In this document: positions 23,639 through 31,575 of the stretch, piece after piece
Layout: each line of letters begins with the position of its first letter
Numbering within the stretch: the stretch's first letter is position 1
Assembly (NCBI GenBank): GCA_025358355.1
Contig: JANYJX010000063.1
Coordinates: 1-62,567 of the forward strand
Reading direction: 5' to 3'
Source of the DNA: Actinomycetes bacterium
GTDB lineage: Bacteria > Actinomycetota > Thermoleophilia > Gaiellales > Gaiellaceae
DNA length: 62,567 nucleotides
Position numbers and translations under genes: made by a program
Notes under the pieces: model-generated
Database searches by the model: none
What the model was told of the DNA's origin: nothing
What the model saw: only the letters and a program-made list of their open reading frames with translations

Positions 23639-25303
23639 CTACCGGGCAGGCCGCAGGACGAGCAGGCCGCCGAGGATCCAGCCGCCGACGACGATCGGCG
23701 TCGCCGCGATCGCTGGCGCCGCGCCTAGGACGAGGAGCGTTTGGCCGATGCACAGGACCGCGACGGCGAGGCGGCCGCGGCGACGCGCGAGAGGTAGGAG
23801 CACTGCCGAAAGCGCAAAGACGAGTGCGCAGATCAGGAGCGCGCGGTTGTCGAGGAGCGTAGTCCACATCGCTTGGGCGACGGTTCCTGGGTGCGTGGTC
23901 GCAACCAAGCCGAGGTCGCCCACGTGTGAGTGAGTAAGCGGTAGCGGCCGGCCGCGGAGGCCGGCGTAGAGCGCGGCGACGAGAACGGCGAGGATCGCCT
24001 GCGCGGCGCGGCGAATCGGTCCACGGGCTGGCTGCACCACGAGCGGGACGAGCGCGAGCCCGCCGACGAGCGCGAGAAGAGGCCCGACGACGAACGCGAG
24101 CCCGGCGCGTGCGTCGTTCCAGCCGAGCGCGAGCACGACGACCGCAGCGGCGCCGTAGGCCAGAGCAGCCCCCGACGAGAGATTCCCGAGCGGGAACAGC
24201 GGCACGAACAGTGCAAGAGCGAGACCCAGCCGAGGCGTGCGGATCGTCGCGAGCGCTGCAGAAACCGTGAGCAGCGCCAACAGCCCTGGTGTCCAGAACG
24301 GCAGGATCGAGCCCCCGGCCACGGTCACTACGGCGGCCAACCCGGCCGGCAGCAACTTCGCTTCGAGCGCGACCGGCGCGGCGGCGATGGCGGGCGCCGA
24401 CGGGCGCAGCAGATGGAAACGCGAGCGTGTCGTGGATGTGGCGCGCGGCTGGTGTCGCGGCGAGCGTTCGCGGCGCGGCGCGTCTACGGCTTCGCGCAAC
24501 TCGGCAGCGAGAACCGACGCCTGCGGCCGCTTTGTCGGCTCAATCGCCAGCGCGCCGGCGATCACGGCGAGCAAGCGCGGCGCCAGATCGGGTCGCTCTG
24601 TCTCGAGTGGTGCAGCGCCGGCCTCGATCGTCGCTGCGACCTGCGGCAGAGGTACGCCCCAGAACGGATGCTGCCCCGCGAGCGCCTCCCAGAGCATCAC
24701 GCCGACTGCCCACACATCGCTTGCCGGAGTCGCATCTTGGCCGGTCAGCCGTTCGGGCGAGATGTACGCGAGCGTCCCGGGCACGTCGCCGACGTTCGTC
24801 AGCGTGTCGGCTTCGTCGAACTGAGCAAGGCCGAAGTCAAGCAGCTTGATCGAGATCTCGTCCGTGTCTTCGACGAGCACGTTCGACGGCTTCACGTCGC
24901 GGTGGACGATCCCGCGCGCATGCGCATGGGCGAGGCCGTCGAGCACCTGCGCGGCCGCTTCGATCGCGTCGCGGTCGTTGATCGCCGCGTGGCGAAGCGC
25001 CTCGCGCAGCGTCCTGCCGGCCACGTACTCGTAGGCGATGTAGACATGGCCTTCGTCGCCGCCGAAGTCGTAGGAGCGGACGCAGCGCTTGTGCCGCAGC
25101 CGCGACGCAGCCTCGGCTTCCCGAGCCGCCCGCGGCGCACGCTTGCCTTCGCGCGCGACGATCTTCAGCGCGATATCGAGGCCGGTTCGCTCGTCGCGTG
25201 CGAGCCACACTGAGCCCGAGCCGCCTCGTCCGAGTGGGCGGAGAGGGCGATACCGGTCGAGGACGAGGTCTTGTTGTGGAAGCGAAACAGCGGTCGACGA
25301 CAC
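23639..25303 (-). CDS. serine/threonine protein kinase with a polytopic membrane domain
   Basis: 554 residues. The kinase domain (about 15-275) is complete: GRGGSGSVWLA, IALKIV lysine, HRDVKPSN, DFGLAQFD, and SPERLTG in place of APE. Instead of PASTA repeats, the C-terminal half has eight to ten hydrophobic segments (GLLALLTVSAALATI, LALALFVPLFPLG, AAVVVLALGW, LAFVVGPLLALVGGLALVPLVV, ALLICALVFALSAVLLPLA and others). It sits directly upstream of fhaA on the same strand, where other actinobacteria often have pknA, and may be a functional substitute. What the membrane domain senses is unknown. Confidence 0.9.
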   Translation of the reverse strand: MSSTAVSLPQQDLVLDRYRPLRPLGRGGSGSVWLARDERTGLDIALKIVAREGKRAPRAAREAEAASRLRHKRCVRSYDFGGDEGHVYIAYEYVAGRTLREALRHAAINDRDAIEAAAQVLDGLAHAHARGIVHRDVKPSNVLVEDTDEISIKLLDFGLAQFDEADTLTNVGDVPGTLAYISPERLTGQDATPASDVWAVGVMLWEALAGQHPFWGVPLPQVAATIEAGAAPLETERPDLAPRLLAVIAGALAIEPTKRPQASVLAAELREAVDAPRRERSPRHQPRATSTTRSRFHLLRPSAPAIAAAPVALEAKLLPAGLAAVVTVAGGSILPFWTPGLLALLTVSAALATIRTPRLGLALALFVPLFPLGNLSSGAALAYGAAAVVVLALGWNDARAGLAFVVGPLLALVGGLALVPLVVQPARGPIRRAAQAILAVLVAALYAGLRGRPLPLTHSHVGDLGLVATTHPGTVAQAMWTTLLDNRALLICALVFALSAVLLPLARRRGRLAVAVLCIGQTLLVLGAAPAIAATPIVVGGWILGGLLVLRPAR

Positions 25304-25411
25304 GGTTCAGGTGTCTTCGCCGCTGCGAGGAAAGGTCCTCCGGATCCCCGGCCGGTGAACATCCGGCGGGCGATTGACGTAAAGTGCCGTGACCTCAAAG
25401 GTGAGGGCCGC

Positions 25412-26590
25412 GTGAGCACACACGACGACGACATCCTCGACTTCGACTTCCTCGATGAAGGCGCGACGAGTGAGACCCAGTCTCGCGATCCGCGCCCTAC
25501 CGAGCGGCGTACGCCTCGCGGCGGCTCAGGCGGCCCTGGTGGAGGCTCGGGTGGCGGGCCCGGACGGCAGATGTTGCGTGGCGCCGGCGGTTTCACGCCG
25601 TTGCTGCGACTCGTCGGCCTGATCGCGTTCGCGATCCTGCTCGTCGTGATGCTCGTAGTCTGGGCGCAGGGCTGCTCGAACGACCATCAGCGCGGCGCGT
25701 ACCAGTCGTACATGCGCGATGTCGGGTTGGCCGGCGGCGCGTCGGCGAAGATCGGTGGGCAGCTCGCGGAGCTGCTCACGACGCCGGGCTTGAAGGAAGC
25801 TGACATGGTTTCGCGGCTTGACGGGCTGATCCAGCAGGAGAAGCAAGACGTCGCGCAAGCGCAAAAGCTCCATCCGCCCGGCCCGGTACGTCCGGAGCAC
25901 GATCATGCCGTCGAGGCACTGCAGTTCCGGGTCAGCGGCATGGAGGGGCTCCGTAAGGCGTTCCAGGCGACGGCGAGCTCGACCGACGCGGTCGCAGCCG
26001 GGCAGCTCCTCGCCGCGCAGGCGCAGCGTCTGCTCGCAAGCGATGTGATCTGGAGCGATCTGTTCAAGGCGCCGGCCGAGCAGGTGCTCAAGTCGCGCAG
26101 CGTCTCGGGCGTTCTCGTTCCGGCATCGACGTTCGCGTCGAACGCGGATCTGTTCAGCGCGAAGTCGCTGACGCTCGTGTCCCAACGCGTGCACGGTGCG
26201 TCGATCGGCGGTACGCCAAGCGGCGTCCACGGCACGGATCTCCAGTCGGTGAAAGCTGTCCCGTCGGGCCTGACACTTGGATCGGCCGAGACGACGATCA
26301 AGTCATCGGTCTCGCTCGGCTTCGAGGTTGCAGTACACAACGGCGGCGGCTCACAGGAGGTTCAGATTCAGGTCACGCTGACGATTCCCGCTTCGCCGAC
26401 GCCGATCGTGAAGACTGCGACGATCCCGGTGATCGATCCGGGTGAGACGAAGACGGTTCTGTTCAAGGACTTCCCGACGATCCCGATCGGCAGCCCGACG
26501 ACAGTGAAGGTTGATGTGAAACCTGTGAAGGGTGAGCAGAACACGAAGAACAACTCCGCCGAGTACCCGATCATCGTCTCGCTTGTCTGA
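25412..26590 (+). CDS. conserved membrane-anchored protein of unknown function with C-terminal CARDB-like domain
   Basis: 392 residues from GTG 25412, preceded by AAAGGTGAGGG as a ribosome-binding site; the open frame further upstream lies in the divergent kinase promoter. An acidic N-terminus (DDDILDFDFLDEG), a Gly-rich linker and one membrane helix (LVGLIAFAILLVVMLVVWAQG) lead to an external helical region (about 95-220). A C-terminal beta domain with a CARDB-like pattern follows (VQIQVTLTIPASP ... GETKTVLFKDFPTIP ... VKVDVKPVKGEQNTKNN). It is followed at once by the DUF4446 gene. I do not recognise a defined function. Confidence 0.75.
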   Translation: MSTHDDDILDFDFLDEGATSETQSRDPRPTERRTPRGGSGGPGGGSGGGPGRQMLRGAGGFTPLLRLVGLIAFAILLVVMLVVWAQGCSNDHQRGAYQSYMRDVGLAGGASAKIGGQLAELLTTPGLKEADMVSRLDGLIQQEKQDVAQAQKLHPPGPVRPEHDHAVEALQFRVSGMEGLRKAFQATASSTDAVAAGQLLAAQAQRLLASDVIWSDLFKAPAEQVLKSRSVSGVLVPASTFASNADLFSAKSLTLVSQRVHGASIGGTPSGVHGTDLQSVKAVPSGLTLGSAETTIKSSVSLGFEVAVHNGGGSQEVQIQVTLTIPASPTPIVKTATIPVIDPGETKTVLFKDFPTIPIGSPTTVKVDVKPVKGEQNTKNNSAEYPIIVSLV

Positions 26591-27061
26591 GTGACGGTCG
26601 CGCTCGTCGTCGCAATCGCTGCGTGCGCTGTCGCGGTGCTGTCGCTTGTCGCTGTTGCCCTGGTCTGGCGAGGACTGAGCCGGCTTCGTGTCGCGCAATC
26701 CGTGCTGCTTGGCGGCGAGCGGAAGGATCTCGTCGATTTCGCCGTATCGCTTCAGGGCCGGATCGACGACTTGCATCGCGTTGTCGATGAGGTCGCCGCG
26801 GGGCTGTCACGCGTCGATCGGCGCGTCGACGGGGCGATCATGAACACGGCGGTTGTCCGTTACGACGCCTACGAGGACACCGGCGGCCAGCAGTCGGCGT
26901 CGTTCGCGTTCCTCGACGCCACGCGCACCGGAACCGTCGTCACGGCGATCCAGGGTCGCGACTACGCGCGCATCTACGTGAAGGATCTCGACTGCGGCAA
27001 AGCCGCGTTGGCCCTTTCGCCTGAAGAGTTGCAGGCGGTCGAGCGCGCGATGTCGCGTTAG
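26591..27061 (+). CDS. DUF4446-family protein
   Basis: 156 residues with one N-terminal membrane helix (VALVVAIAACAVAVLSLVAVALVW) and a coiled segment (LQGRIDDLHRVVDEVAAGLSRVDRRVDGAI). The DUF4446 core follows: NTAVVRYDAYEDTGGQQSASFAFLDATRTGTVVTAIQGRDYARIYVKDL. The family is widespread in Gram-positive bacteria and uncharacterised. The GTG start immediately follows the stop of the preceding gene, so the two are probably one operon. Confidence 0.88.
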   Translation: MTVALVVAIAACAVAVLSLVAVALVWRGLSRLRVAQSVLLGGERKDLVDFAVSLQGRIDDLHRVVDEVAAGLSRVDRRVDGAIMNTAVVRYDAYEDTGGQQSASFAFLDATRTGTVVTAIQGRDYARIYVKDLDCGKAALALSPEELQAVERAMSR

Positions 27062-27084
27062 CCAGCCGGCGGGGACTCCGCTGG

Positions 27085-27090
27085 TACCCT
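27085..27090 (+). promoter_or_regulatory. -10 box TACCCT for the HNH gene
   Basis: TACCCT ends nine bases before the GTG start at 27100, with no ribosome-binding site between, matching the gabT promoter layout. Confidence 0.5.
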
Positions 27091-27099
27091 GACCGCAGG

Positions 27100-27630
27100 G
27101 TGCAGGATGTCCTCGTCTTGAACGCGGGCTACGAGCCGCTGAATGTGTGCTCGCTTCGACGCGCGCACGTTCTCGTGTGGAAAGGCAAGGCCGAGATCAT
27201 CGAGAGCGGTGACAAGCCGCTGCGCTCGGCCGAGAGCTCCTTTCTGTGGCCGCACGTGATTCGTCTGTTGCAGTACGTCCGCGTACCGCAGGCCGTCAAG
27301 CGTCGCATCTCGCGCCGGGCGCTGTTCGCGCGGGACGGCTGGCGTTGCGTCTACTGCGGGACGGCTGGCGGGCGGTTGACGCTCGACCACGTGGTGCCGC
27401 GCTCGCGTGGCGGCGACTCTGTGTGGGAGAACGTCGTGACCGCGTGCGCGCCCTGCAATCTCCGGAAGGGAGATCGGACGCTCGACGAGGTGGCGATGTC
27501 CCTCCCTCGGCCTCCGCGCGCTCCGGCGCCGGTGTTGTTCATCCGGCTCGCGGCGGCGCGCGTCCCCGACAGCTGGCGGCAGTATCTGCCGTTGCTCGAC
27601 CAGATCGAGCGCGCGGCTCACGCCGCGTAG
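27100..27630 (+). CDS. HNH endonuclease-domain protein
   Basis: 176 residues. The N-terminal block VLVLNAGYEPLNVCSLRRAHVLVWKGKAEII and the HNH core WRCVYCGTAGGRLTLDHVVPRSRGGDSVWENVVTACAPCNLRKGDRT, with two CxxC zinc pairs and the catalytic DH, define a family very common in actinobacteria and deinococci. Its cellular target is not known; DNA repair or defence are guesses. It is expressed from its own probable leaderless promoter. Confidence 0.9.
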   Translation: MQDVLVLNAGYEPLNVCSLRRAHVLVWKGKAEIIESGDKPLRSAESSFLWPHVIRLLQYVRVPQAVKRRISRRALFARDGWRCVYCGTAGGRLTLDHVVPRSRGGDSVWENVVTACAPCNLRKGDRTLDEVAMSLPRPPRAPAPVLFIRLAAARVPDSWRQYLPLLDQIERAAHAA

Positions 27631-27640
27631 TTTCTTCCCG

Positions 27641-28066
27641 GTGAACGTACGGCGTGCGACCGAAGCCGATGTCGAAGCGGCTCGCCGTCTCTGGGAAGCA
27701 TCGAACGAGGAGATCACCTTCACGCCCTACGAGGGCTCGCGGTTCGATCCAGCGTTGGTCACCGATCACATCGCCCTCATCGCCCAAAACGACGGCGGTG
27801 AGATCGCTGGAGTCGTCTACGCAAACGCAGCGAGTCCCGACTTCGGCTTTGTGTTCGGCCTCTTCGTTTGCCCTGACGCACGACATCGAGGCGTCGCCCG
27901 AATGCTCATGCGCGCCGTCGCATCGGAGCTACGCGAGTCCGGGAGGCGCTACGTCGTGCTGAGCGTGGATACGCCCAACGAGGCAGCGCGTCATCTCTAC
28001 GACAAGCTCGGCTTTGTCGACACCGCACGCATGCTCACGGTCGAGATCGACCAGCTCGTCTCCTGA
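27641..28066 (+). CDS. GNAT-family N-acetyltransferase
   Basis: 141 residues. The acetyl-CoA-binding block is VFGLFVCPDARHRGVARMLMRAVASEL (R/Q-x-x-G-x-A/G pattern as RHRGVA), with the C-terminal LSVDTPNEAARHLYDKLGFVDTARML. The substrate cannot be predicted. TAGTTT lies seven bases before the GTG and overlaps the HNH stop codon. Confidence 0.88.
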   Translation: MNVRRATEADVEAARRLWEASNEEITFTPYEGSRFDPALVTDHIALIAQNDGGEIAGVVYANAASPDFGFVFGLFVCPDARHRGVARMLMRAVASELRESGRRYVVLSVDTPNEAARHLYDKLGFVDTARMLTVEIDQLVS

Positions 28067-28079
28067 CGCCTCGCCCGAG

Positions 28080-28964
28080 CTAGGCGTTGAAGCCGCCGGC
28101 GCGATAGACGCGACCGGGGAGCGGTCTGTCGAGGACGCCTTCCAGCCACGCTGCGACAACGATCAGCTCGTCGAGATCGACGCCGGTTTGGACGCCTTCT
28201 CGCTCTAGGAGATACACGAGATCCTCGGTCGCGACGTTTCCCGTCGAGCGCGGCGCAAACGGGCAGCCGCCGATGCCGCCAACGGACGAGTCGAGGGTTG
28301 TTGCACCGGCTTCGATCGCGGCCCAGGCGCACGCGACTGCGGTGTTGCGCGTGTCGTGAAGGTGGACACCTGTTGGCTTGCCGAGTGCGGCGGCGCGCTC
28401 GACTAGACGCCGCGTCTGCGTCGGGACGGCGACGCCGATCGTGTCCGCGAGGAGGATCTCGTTTGCGCCCGCAGCGACGACCCGCGTCAAGAGGTCGCCG
28501 ACGCGGCCCTCGTCGACCGCGCCTTCGAACGGGCAGCCGAAGGCCGTTGACAGTGTCACCGAGACGCGCCGCCCGTCGTCGTGGGCGGCGGCGATGACGG
28601 ACACCGCGGCGTCGAGCCCCTCCTCGATCGAGCCGCCCGCGTTGCGCTCTTGGAACGTCTCGCTTGCAGCAAACGAGACGTGGACTTCTTGCAGTGATGT
28701 CTCGCGCAGCCGCTCATAGCCGCGGGCGTTGAGCACGAGCCCGGCGTACGTCACGTGGTCGCGCGGGGCGAGAGCCGCCACCACGGCCTCGGCATCAGCC
28801 ATCTGCGGCACGAGATCGTCGCGTACGAAGCTCGCGACCTCGATCCGCGGTAGCCCTGTTCCCGCGAGACGCGCAACCAGCTCGGCGCGAATCGCCGGCG
28901 CCAAAACCTCAGGCTCGTTCTGGAGACCGTCGCGCGGCCCGACATCGCAGAGCTCGACTCTCAC
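28080..28964 (-). CDS. hydroxymethylglutaryl-CoA lyase-like enzyme
   Basis: 294 residues of the DRE-TIM metallolyase superfamily. Seen: VELCDVGPRDGLQNEP with the metal-binding Asp, EVASFVRDDLVPQMAD, GCPFEGAVDEGRV, the HLHDTRNTAVACAWAAIEAG metal site and the catalytic-cysteine loop SVGGIGGCPFAPRSTGNVATEDLVYLLE. These favour HMG-CoA lyase (leucine degradation, giving acetoacetate and acetyl-CoA) over isopropylmalate synthase, although it stands at the end of a leu/phe operon. The GTG at 28964 is chosen because homology begins at the next residue; it lies 17 bp after the pheA stop. Confidence 0.88.
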   Translation of the reverse strand: MRVELCDVGPRDGLQNEPEVLAPAIRAELVARLAGTGLPRIEVASFVRDDLVPQMADAEAVVAALAPRDHVTYAGLVLNARGYERLRETSLQEVHVSFAASETFQERNAGGSIEEGLDAAVSVIAAAHDDGRRVSVTLSTAFGCPFEGAVDEGRVGDLLTRVVAAGANEILLADTIGVAVPTQTRRLVERAAALGKPTGVHLHDTRNTAVACAWAAIEAGATTLDSSVGGIGGCPFAPRSTGNVATEDLVYLLEREGVQTGVDLDELIVVAAWLEGVLDRPLPGRVYRAGGFNA

Positions 28965-28981
28965 CGCCGTATCGTGACGGG

Positions 28982-29842
28982 TCAGGCGGCGACCGTGCTG
29001 GAGCCTTCGTCTTCGAGGTCGGCGCGATACGAGCCGAAGACGCGCAGCCGCGCCGTCTGCACCCGCATCTCGGCGAGCGCGGCCGCGAGATCGTCGTCCA
29101 GCGGATGCCCGCCGAGGACACAGTCGAAGCGATAGTCGAACGGGCGCGATGGGATCGGCCGCGAGACGAGCTGCACCATGTCGATGCCACGCTCGGCGAG
29201 CGGCGCGATTGCGAAATGGAGGGCCCCTGGCCTGTGGTGCGTCTCGAACGTGAGCGCGGTACGCCAAACGCCGTGCCGGCGGTCGAGCCGTGTGTACGGC
29301 GCCAGCGCGGCGAAGCGGGTATACGCGGTGTGGTCTCCGATGTCATCCTCGAGCACCTGCAGCGAGTGGAGCCGCGCCGCCCGCGCGCTCGCGATCGCCG
29401 CCACAGTCGGATCGCCGAGTTCGGCCACGCTCGCCGCGGCCGAGTCGGTCATCGCGGCCACCGTTGCGGTCGCATTGGTCAAGCGGGTGAGAAGGCCCCG
29501 GCACTGATCGAGCGCCATCGGGTGCGAGCGGATCTCGCGGAGATCCTCGACCCGCGCCCCGGCGATCCCGACGAGGCAGTGGTGGATCGGGAGGATCGCC
29601 TCGGCGACGATCGAAAGCGGCGAGTCGTAGAGCAGGTCGTGCGTCTCGTTCACCGGGCCTGCGAGCGAGCTCTCGATCGGGAGGACGCCGAACATGCAGT
29701 CCTGCCGGACGACGGCCTCGACCACCTCGGCGAAGTTCTGGTGCGAGACGAGTCGCGCGGCGGGGAAGAGCCGGTCGCAGGCGGCAGCGCTATGTGCTCC
29801 TTCGCGGCCGGGGTAGGCGACGGTTTGCTCGTTGGACGTCAT
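28982..29842 (-). CDS. pheA: prephenate dehydratase
   Basis: 286 residues converting prephenate to phenylpyruvate in phenylalanine synthesis. The catalytic domain has YPGREGAHSAAAC, FGVLPIESSLAGPVNETHDLL, HPMALDQCRGLL and the Thr-containing DHTAYTRFAAL. A C-terminal ACT domain (TFETHHRPGALHFAIAPLAERGIDMVQLVSRPI ... YRFDCVLGG) should give feedback inhibition by Phe. GAAAGG is the ribosome-binding site. It lies downstream of leuB behind a Phe-rich leader peptide and a strong hairpin, so it is probably controlled by Phe supply. Confidence 0.95.
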   Translation of the reverse strand: MTSNEQTVAYPGREGAHSAAACDRLFPAARLVSHQNFAEVVEAVVRQDCMFGVLPIESSLAGPVNETHDLLYDSPLSIVAEAILPIHHCLVGIAGARVEDLREIRSHPMALDQCRGLLTRLTNATATVAAMTDSAAASVAELGDPTVAAIASARAARLHSLQVLEDDIGDHTAYTRFAALAPYTRLDRRHGVWRTALTFETHHRPGALHFAIAPLAERGIDMVQLVSRPIPSRPFDYRFDCVLGGHPLDDDLAAALAEMRVQTARLRVFGSYRADLEDEGSSTVAA

Positions 29843-29875
29843 CTGGGCCTTTCGCGGTAAGGGGCGTTCGCCGGG

Positions 29876-29962
29876 GCTCGTTCAGCTAGCCGGCGCAACG
29901 GCGGGAGACGAAAAGCGCCGGCTAGCCGGTAAAGGCGAAGCCAAAAAACGCGCCGAACGAGC
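29876..29962 (-). promoter_or_regulatory. attenuator-like RNA structure between leuB and pheA
   Basis: On the minus strand a perfect 12-bp stem (GCGCCGGCTAGC... read on plus at 29885-29896 and 29915-29926) closes an 18-nt loop. Outside it GCTCGTTC (29876-29883) pairs perfectly with GAACGAGC (29955-29962), enclosing the first hairpin. The outer arm lies in codons 9-11 of the leader peptide, and the leader stop codon lies in the inner stem, so the position of a ribosome decides which pairings can form. No T-run follows, so Rho-dependent or translational control is more likely than a simple intrinsic terminator. Confidence 0.7.
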
Positions 29963-29987
29963 AGAGGAAGGTGGGCGCGGCTCGCAT
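29922..29987 (-). CDS. pheL: pheA leader peptide, phenylalanine-rich (21 aa)
   Basis: An ATG five bases after the leuB stop opens a 21-residue ORF with six phenylalanines (positions 7, 11, 14, 15, 17 and 19), including a UUU-UUU pair; the middle reads FGAFFGFAF. It ends in TAG within the 5' arm of the strong hairpin and is followed by pheA. This is the classical design of a phenylalanine attenuator. There is no clear Shine-Dalgarno sequence, so translation may depend on ribosomes finishing leuB. Confidence 0.8.
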   Translation of the reverse strand: MRAAPTFLCSFGAFFGFAFTG

Positions 29988-29992
29988 GGTCG

Positions 29993-30985
29993 TCAGAGGC
30001 TAGGCGATCGGTCGAGCACGCGCAACACGGCATCGCCGAAGTCGGCGGTTGTTGCGGTGCCTCCAAGGTCGGGCGTCGGGCTCTCGGCGAGTGCGCTGGT
30101 GACCGCAGCATCGAGCGCCTCGGCGTCGCCGGGTCGGCCGAGGCTGTGCGCGAGGAGCATCGCTGTCGAGCGGAGCATCGCTGCCGGGTTCGCGATTCCC
30201 TGGCCGGCGATCTGCGGCGCCGAACCGTGTACGGGCTCGAAGATTCCCGGGCCTTCGTCTCCAAGCGATGCCGATGCGGCGAGGCCGAGGCCGCCTGTGA
30301 CCGCGGCTGCAACGTCGGAGAGGATGTCGCCGAAGGTGTTCTCGGTGAGCACGACATCGATCGTCTCGGGCGCCTGGACGATCGTCATCGCGAAGCTGTC
30401 GACGAGCGCGTGCGCGAGCGGGACATCCGGGTAGCGCTCGGCGCCCATCTCCGTGACGACATCGCGCCAGAGCCTCGAGGTGTGCATCACGTTCACCTTG
30501 TCGACCGAGGTCAGCTTGCCGCCGCGCTCGCGTGCCAGCTCGAAGCCGCGAACAGCGATCCGCTCGACTTCGGGTCGTGTGTACTCGCAGGTGTCGAACC
30601 ACGTCCCGTCTTCGCGCGTCCCTTTGGCGCCGAAGTAGAGGCCGCCGACGAGCTCGCGCACGATCAGCATGTCGATGCCCTCTGCCTGCGCCGGCCTGAG
30701 GTTCGCGTAGACACCAAGCGCCTTGCGCAGCCCGAGCAACCCTTGCTCCGGCCGAATCGGCTTGCCTTCGAGCTCGGGCAGACCCACGGCGGCGAGGAGA
30801 ACTCCGTCCGACGCTTGGCAGACAACGAGCGTCTCGTCCGGTAGCGGCGTGCCTTGCGCAAGGATCGCGTTGCCGCCGAAGGCGTGCTCGGAATGGTCGA
30901 TGCCGAGCGCGTCGAGCACGCGGATCGCCTGCGCCGCGACCTCGGGCCCGATTCCGTCGCCGGGGAGAACCGCAATGTGCGTCAT
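29993..30985 (-). CDS. leuB: 3-isopropylmalate dehydrogenase
   Basis: 330 residues, NAD-dependent oxidative decarboxylation of 3-isopropylmalate in leucine synthesis. Seen: VLPGDGIGPEV, LLGLRKALGVYANLRPA, the GLYFGAKGTRE loop, SVDKVNVMHTSRLWRDV, the metal-binding VDSFAMTIV and TENTFGDILSDVAA, and EPVHGSAPQIAGQGIANPAAM. Its start overlaps leuD by four bases. Confidence 0.96.
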   Translation of the reverse strand: MTHIAVLPGDGIGPEVAAQAIRVLDALGIDHSEHAFGGNAILAQGTPLPDETLVVCQASDGVLLAAVGLPELEGKPIRPEQGLLGLRKALGVYANLRPAQAEGIDMLIVRELVGGLYFGAKGTREDGTWFDTCEYTRPEVERIAVRGFELARERGGKLTSVDKVNVMHTSRLWRDVVTEMGAERYPDVPLAHALVDSFAMTIVQAPETIDVVLTENTFGDILSDVAAAVTGGLGLAASASLGDEGPGIFEPVHGSAPQIAGQGIANPAAMLRSTAMLLAHSLGRPGDAEALDAAVTSALAESPTPDLGGTATTADFGDAVLRVLDRSPSL

Positions 30986-31575
30986 GCGATCGGGCGCGCC
31001 TGCTCGTACGCCGTGATCTCGTCGGAGAGTCGTAGCGTGACGCCGATGTCGTCGAGCCCTTCAAGCAGCCGGTGGCGCGTCGTCTGATCGAACGCGAACT
31101 TGATCGTGCGCCCGTCGGGAGCCGTAATCGTTCCAGCGGCGAGATCGACAGTGAGGTCGGAGCCGCGGTCGAGGTCGACTCCTTCCATCAGGGACTTCAC
31201 CTCGTGCTCGGGCAGCTCGATCGCGATCAGGCCGATCTTCGACGCGTTCGAGCGGAAGATGTCGCCGAACGACGACGCGATCACCACCTTGAACCCGTAG
31301 TCCTGCAGCGCCCACGCCGCGTGCTCGCGCGAGGAGCCACAACCGAAGTTGCGACCGGCGAGCAGCACCTTGGCACCGGCGAACTCGGGGCGGTTCAGCT
31401 CGAAACCCGGCAGCGGCGTGCCGTCGGCGTCGTAGCGCCAGTCGAAGAACGCGAACTCGCCGTAGCCCGTGCGCTCGATCCGCTTGAGGAACTGCTTCGG
31501 GATGATCTGGTCGGTATCGACATCGGGCCGGTCGAGGATCGCGACTCGGCCCGTGGCGGAGCGGAACGGCTTCAT
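30982..31575 (-). CDS. leuD: 3-isopropylmalate dehydratase small subunit
   Basis: 197 residues, partner of LeuC in isomerising 2- to 3-isopropylmalate. Seen: [34 protein letters not shown], the substrate-binding [46 protein letters not shown], as in bacterial (not archaeal) LeuD. It overlaps leuC and leuB by four bases each. Confidence 0.96.
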   Translation of the reverse strand: MKPFRSATGRVAILDRPDVDTDQIIPKQFLKRIERTGYGEFAFFDWRYDADGTPLPGFELNRPEFAGAKVLLAGRNFGCGSSREHAAWALQDYGFKVVIASSFGDIFRSNASKIGLIAIELPEHEVKSLMEGVDLDRGSDLTVDLAAGTITAPDGRTIKFAFDQTTRHRLLEGLDDIGVTLRLSDEITAYEQARPIA

